From Pseudomonadota bacterium (GTDB lineage Bacteria > Pseudomonadota > Alphaproteobacteria > Sphingomonadales > Sphingomonadaceae): a stretch of DNA of 64,000 nt. The stretch covers positions 124,001 through 188,000 of the forward strand of contig JAEWEY010000010.1 of NCBI GenBank assembly GCA_023389105.1, written 5' to 3'. Of this stretch, positions 60,842 through 64,000 are shown in pieces (position 1 is the first letter of the stretch; the number at the start of each line of letters is the position of its first letter). The notes below the pieces were generated by a model. It had not been told where the DNA came from, ran no database searches, and saw only the letters and a list, made by a program, of their open reading frames with translations. Both the position numbers and the translations under genes were made by a program.

Positions 60842-63306
60842 TGGCAAACGACTTTCCCGGCTGAGAGGAGGTCTTCATCCGGCGCGAAGGTGGGAGCCGA
60901 CACACTGCACAGCGCCGATCCAGACCGGGAGAACCGAAGAAGGTCGCCCCGGCTGACGTTGATCTGAAAATAACCTTGGTCGTCCGTTTCGGCAACGTTC
61001 CGCCCGGTCTGAACAAGCGCCCGCGCAATAGGCTGTCCTGCAGATGAAATGGCTCGCGCGAACAGGGTCACATAACGTTCGGCCCGCCAGTTCAGAGTTG
61101 CGACATTGCCAGGGTATAGCGTGACTTCACGAGGCTGCGGGTCGACTTCGGCGGCGGTCGACTCCTTGGGAAGGAGGCGAACCCGATAGCTACGGTACGC
61201 CGGCACGAACAACGACAATCGCTCGCCTACATGAAGATGACCTCGATCCGTATCGTCCAACAGAACCCGATAAGTGGCATCGCTTTTCTCGCCCGAAAGC
61301 GACACGATAATTGCGCTTTCGCTGGTCTGGCGTGCGCCGAAACGGAACCCATCGGGATTCATCGCTATTCCGGACTGGAAATTGAGATCGTAACGCGTTC
61401 GTGAACGTCCCTCGAGCTGGTGCCGGATCTCGGCACGCCCGTTGCCCCAAGATCCGGCATAGGTTGCGCCGCCGCGAATGCTTGAAGATCGAAGATCGCG
61501 ATCGAAACCCGCCTCCCCCGTCAGGCCGTTCAATCCATCGCCCGAAAAGGCGTATTGCGCGTCCAGGCTACCGATTGCGCGGCTTTCGTTCCCACCGTCG
61601 GGACGACTGTTGGACTCAAAGCCCTGCCCGACTGCACCCGCAAAGGAGAAGCGGCCGCGGGTCGTCAAAATTCTCACGGTCGCGAACGCGGCCGTGGTTG
61701 TTCGGCTCCGCAACGTGGAGGCCTGGAAAATGACCTGCAGACCGTTGCGACTGGCGATCTGCCAGTTGAGATTTGGGCCGATACTATAGTCAGCCTTGGC
61801 TGCGTGGTCTTTGCGGTAAGTGCCGATCATTGAGAGCGAACCGGCGCCGAGGCGCAGGCCAATACTTCCCGTCACTTGCGTGAACGAACCCGTCGCAAGT
61901 TGAAATGACGGCAGCACTTCATTGTCGAAGCTTTGCACGTGAGGCGAGAGCGGAATGAGCGGTCCGCCATCGGGATACCACACCCGGCGCACATCGAGAT
62001 TGAAATTGAACGGACCCGCGTTTCGCGCGCCGATCTGGACGAGCGAGCCCAAGTCGCCCCTCGTCGAGACGAGTCCGGCCACGCGCACCGTCGCAAGGGG
62101 CGTCAAAAACCATGCTCCGAGCTCGCTGATCGCCCTGCGCCCAGTGCCGACGGCACTGATATCGATAGCAATCTGACGATCGAGCCTGACCGCCGCACCC
62201 GCGCGATAATAAAGGCTTGAACTCAAGGCGACTGGCCGGTGGTTTCGGGTATTGGCCAGGAAGCCGGCATAACCATAGACGATCGGCCGTCCGAGCGGAG
62301 CGACGCGTGCGTTCTTGACGAAAAACCGTCTTTCCTCACGGACGGCGGCGGCGCCATCTTCATGAATGCGCAGTGTAACGAGGTACGATCCATCGCTGAG
62401 GCTCGAGGTGTCCACCTCATTGTTGCCGGCCGGATAGGAACTCGATCCGACCAAGCGTCCGTCAACCACAAGTTCAACCTGTGCGGGTCGCGACAGGAAG
62501 ACGACTAACGGTGTCGCCTCGAGAAGCTCGCGGTCGGCCGACGTATCGAATTGAGTATTAAAGCCGCCGCCAAGGATGCGGCGTTGACCGGTAAAATCAT
62601 CGCCCGGCGCCCACAGCAGGCCGGCGGAATATCGCATGGAGCGTCTATCGATCTCGGCCACGAAGTCGTCGACTACCCAGCCAAGTCCCGATGCGAGCGC
62701 ATTGCTAGTCCGGATGCGTCCGTTTCGGAAACCAGCAATCGTTCGGTTTTGCAAATTATAGCCGCCCCGCTCACCGAGAGTCCCGGCGGCGGCGACACTG
62801 ACGACGCTCGTCAGCGAAACGGGCCCCGCTGGAACCGGAAGATAGCCTTTGGCGCCCGGCCCGAGCGTCGCAAGGAAACGGGGATTGATGAAAAGATCGA
62901 CCCGAAAATGCTCTTCGTCGTAAATGATTGCGGCAATTTCCGGTGACAGCGATCCGCAACTGCGCTTTTCGAGCGTATTGCATACTCGTCCGGCATTTAC
63001 TGCCAATGGCGCCTTGAGAGCGTTGAGCAAGGCCGGGTCGGACGACGCAGCTGGCACCAGAGCGACAACCGACTCTGGCGCAAAGAAGCTCAGAAAGCCT
63101 GGCTTTACCGTGGCCAGGGTTTCCCCGACTTTGCTTCCGCCGAAATAGACATCGACCAGGATTTGCCGGTCGATCGCGAGTTCCTCAAACCCTTCGGGCG
63201 TTCCGACGGACAGCAGCGCGGCCGCGTCGGCATGCGCGGCGTTCGCCGCACAATTTATGGTTAACGCCGCAAGGCACAAAGTCGCGTGGAAGCAGGAGCG
63301 GCGCAC
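60838..63306 (-). CDS. Outer membrane usher, TcfC/CS1-type alternate chaperone-usher family, 822 aa
   Basis: A signal peptide (AALTINCAANAAHA) is followed by GFEELAIDRQILVDVYFGGS and a Cys pair (GRVCNTLEKRSCGSL). The long middle is a beta-barrel; the segment PAQVELVVDGRLVGSSSYPA then VREERRFFVKN resembles the TcfC-like plug or E-set region. The last part (ETDDQGYFQINVSRGD) is a carboxypeptidase-regulatory-like domain. TcfC-type ushers assemble alpha-fimbriae. Canonical FimD-type signatures are absent, consistent with the alternate family. Confidence 0.82.
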   Translation of the reverse strand: MRRSCFHATLCLAALTINCAANAAHADAAALLSVGTPEGFEELAIDRQILVDVYFGGSKVGETLATVKPGFLSFFAPESVVALVPAASSDPALLNALKAPLAVNAGRVCNTLEKRSCGSLSPEIAAIIYDEEHFRVDLFINPRFLATLGPGAKGYLPVPAGPVSLTSVVSVAAAGTLGERGGYNLQNRTIAGFRNGRIRTSNALASGLGWVVDDFVAEIDRRSMRYSAGLLWAPGDDFTGQRRILGGGFNTQFDTSADRELLEATPLVVFLSRPAQVELVVDGRLVGSSSYPAGNNEVDTSSLSDGSYLVTLRIHEDGAAAVREERRFFVKNARVAPLGRPIVYGYAGFLANTRNHRPVALSSSLYYRAGAAVRLDRQIAIDISAVGTGRRAISELGAWFLTPLATVRVAGLVSTRGDLGSLVQIGARNAGPFNFNLDVRRVWYPDGGPLIPLSPHVQSFDNEVLPSFQLATGSFTQVTGSIGLRLGAGSLSMIGTYRKDHAAKADYSIGPNLNWQIASRNGLQVIFQASTLRSRTTTAAFATVRILTTRGRFSFAGAVGQGFESNSRPDGGNESRAIGSLDAQYAFSGDGLNGLTGEAGFDRDLRSSSIRGGATYAGSWGNGRAEIRHQLEGRSRTRYDLNFQSGIAMNPDGFRFGARQTSESAIIVSLSGEKSDATYRVLLDDTDRGHLHVGERLSLFVPAYRSYRVRLLPKESTAAEVDPQPREVTLYPGNVATLNWRAERYVTLFARAISSAGQPIARALVQTGRNVAETDDQGYFQINVSRGDLLRFSRSGSALCSVSAPTFAPDEDLLSAGKVVCQ

Positions 63307-63316
63307 AGGCGTGAAC

Positions 63317-63892
63317 TCACTCGGGTCCGACGAGAAGGGTCAAGGTTCCGCTGTAGATCCCGGCCATCGCTTGCGAGAGGACGGCCGAGCGGAGCAATAT
63401 GATGAGGCTGGCACTGGTGGCCGGTCCGTTATTGCACGTCTGTTGAGTAGCCGCGCTCGTTTGTCCGATGAGCGGAACGTTCGGAAGCAGCTGACTGCCC
63501 GAGGTACGATTGGCTGATCCGTTCCATTGAACTTCATAGGCCATGCGCTGTGAGCCAGACGCGAGCTCGAAGGCGCCGCCAGGACCGCTGCCCGCCGCCG
63601 TCACATTATAGCCGCTCGTGACCGTGTCAGAGAACAGACACATGCTTTGGCTTTGAACAGCATCAGCTGAAAGGTTCGAAACGTTGCCGAAATCGGCGTT
63701 GCTGAGCCCAGTGATGCGGACCTTGTTGCTCGCAGCCACGGCGGGCGAGGCGCCCGTCCAGCAGGCGCTGAAGAAACAAAGCCAGACGGACGCCCGGCCG
63801 CGCTTGCGGCCAGGCTGTTTCGTTCCGTCCCCGCTTCGCCCACCCCCCGGAGAAACGGCAGCTCGCGTGTACGCTGCCACAGGAAGTTTCAC
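63317..63892 (-). CDS. Spore coat U/fimbrial-subunit-like protein, 191 aa
   Basis: GTG 63892 overlaps the upstream gene's stop (GTGA). The core has VRITGLSNADFGNVSNLSAD, a Cys pair (SMCLFSDTVT and QQTCNNGPAT) and the C-terminal AGIYSGTLTLLVGPE. This is the beta-sandwich pattern of spore coat protein U/SCPU secreted pilin-like proteins. It is likely a subunit or adhesin exported by the usher. The N-terminal about 40 residues are Arg-rich with a hydrophobic piece before AVAAS; the start may be downstream. Confidence 0.75.
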   Translation of the reverse strand: MKLPVAAYTRAAVSPGGGRSGDGTKQPGRKRGRASVWLCFFSACWTGASPAVAASNKVRITGLSNADFGNVSNLSADAVQSQSMCLFSDTVTSGYNVTAAGSGPGGAFELASGSQRMAYEVQWNGSANRTSGSQLLPNVPLIGQTSAATQQTCNNGPATSASLIILLRSAVLSQAMAGIYSGTLTLLVGPE

Positions 63893-64000
63893 TCAGGCGC
63901 GACGACGAGGGTCAGCGTTCCCGTGTACGTCGCTGCCGCCTGCATGGACTGGAGGCTGGCGGTCGACATGCGGACGATCAGGCTCGCCGAGCTGCTCGGC
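63889..64000 (-). CDS. Second SCPU-like fimbrial subunit, partial at window edge
   Basis: Only the last 36 codons are visible: SSSASLIVRMSTASLQSMQA then AATYTGTLTLVVAPE and stop. It aligns with the C-terminus of the adjacent subunit (GIYSGTLTLLVGPE), so the operon encodes two paralogous subunits in tandem. The 5' end lies beyond the window. Confidence 0.8.
   Translation of the reverse strand, partial: PSSSASLIVRMSTASLQSMQAAATYTGTLTLVVAPE

Overview
The window looks like a chromosomal segment of an alphaproteobacterium of the sphingomonad group (Sphingomonas or Sphingomicrobium-like). Evidence seen in the sequence: four proteins end in the PEPxxWA-CTERM sorting tail (VPEPATWAMMLLGFGG type), coding density and GC are high, GTG and TTG starts are frequent, and several genes are of kinds I recognise from sphingomonads (TorF-type porin, LF-x-x-PAWDIL winged-helix proteins, tiny HQ-x-SLF-x-AD proteins, catalytic-domain-only tyrosine recombinase next to an SRAP protein). 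Species cannot be named from the sequence alone.

Layout. 0-3 kb: end of a threonine aldolase, tRNA-Thr(GGU), two tiny genes and an M24 Xaa-Pro aminopeptidase. 3-4.1 kb: small accessory genes separated by copies of a 30-nt palindrome. 4.1-13.6 kb: ordinary metabolic genes, including a thioesterase, a PEP-CTERM protein, a 2OG-Fe(II) oxygenase, oligopeptidase B, a tightly packed maiA / class II aldolase / lldD run and moaA. 13.6-16.5 kb: a minus-strand molybdenum-cofactor operon moaD-moaE-moaB-moaC-moeA with 4-nt or shorter overlaps. 16.5-47.5 kb: an accessory zone of small proteins, orphan antitoxin-like genes, an ArsR/membrane-protein pair, PEP-CTERM and RTX proteins, two OmpR-type two-component systems, a short tyrosine recombinase with an SRAP protein, lipoproteins and a second S9 peptidase. 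47.5-57 kb: signalling genes (two LF-x-x-PAWDIL winged-helix proteins, a LuxR-type HTH protein with a C-terminal membrane segment, two PilZ proteins, a CHASE4-GGDEF-EAL protein) and a TorF-like porin. 57-64 kb: a GT2 polysaccharide synthase with an overlapping outer-membrane barrel gene, then an alternate chaperone-usher fimbrial operon that runs off the right edge.

The strongest unexplained structure is a dispersed 30-nt palindrome family: a 9-nt stem, a 12-nt loop TTTC(C/G)ACCCATT and a 9-nt stem. I count 25 copies, all at 3.0-4.1 kb or 17.4-47.4 kb and none inside the conserved operons. Every copy from 3.0 to 25.2 kb is in one orientation (13 of 13) and every copy from 27.4 to 47.4 kb is in the other (12 of 12). 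The single switch falls where the short tyrosine recombinase and SRAP gene lie. Adjacent gene strand does not predict repeat orientation. Many copies sit exactly at gene 3' ends and several supply the stop codon. A replication-strand bias around a terminus or origin is one inference; an insertion polarity is another.

How the genes work together: the Moco operon and moaA supply molybdopterin; the c-di-GMP enzyme, the PilZ proteins, the GT2/barrel pair and the fimbrial operon are consistent with surface attachment and biofilm control; the PEP-CTERM proteins would need an exosortase that is not in this window.
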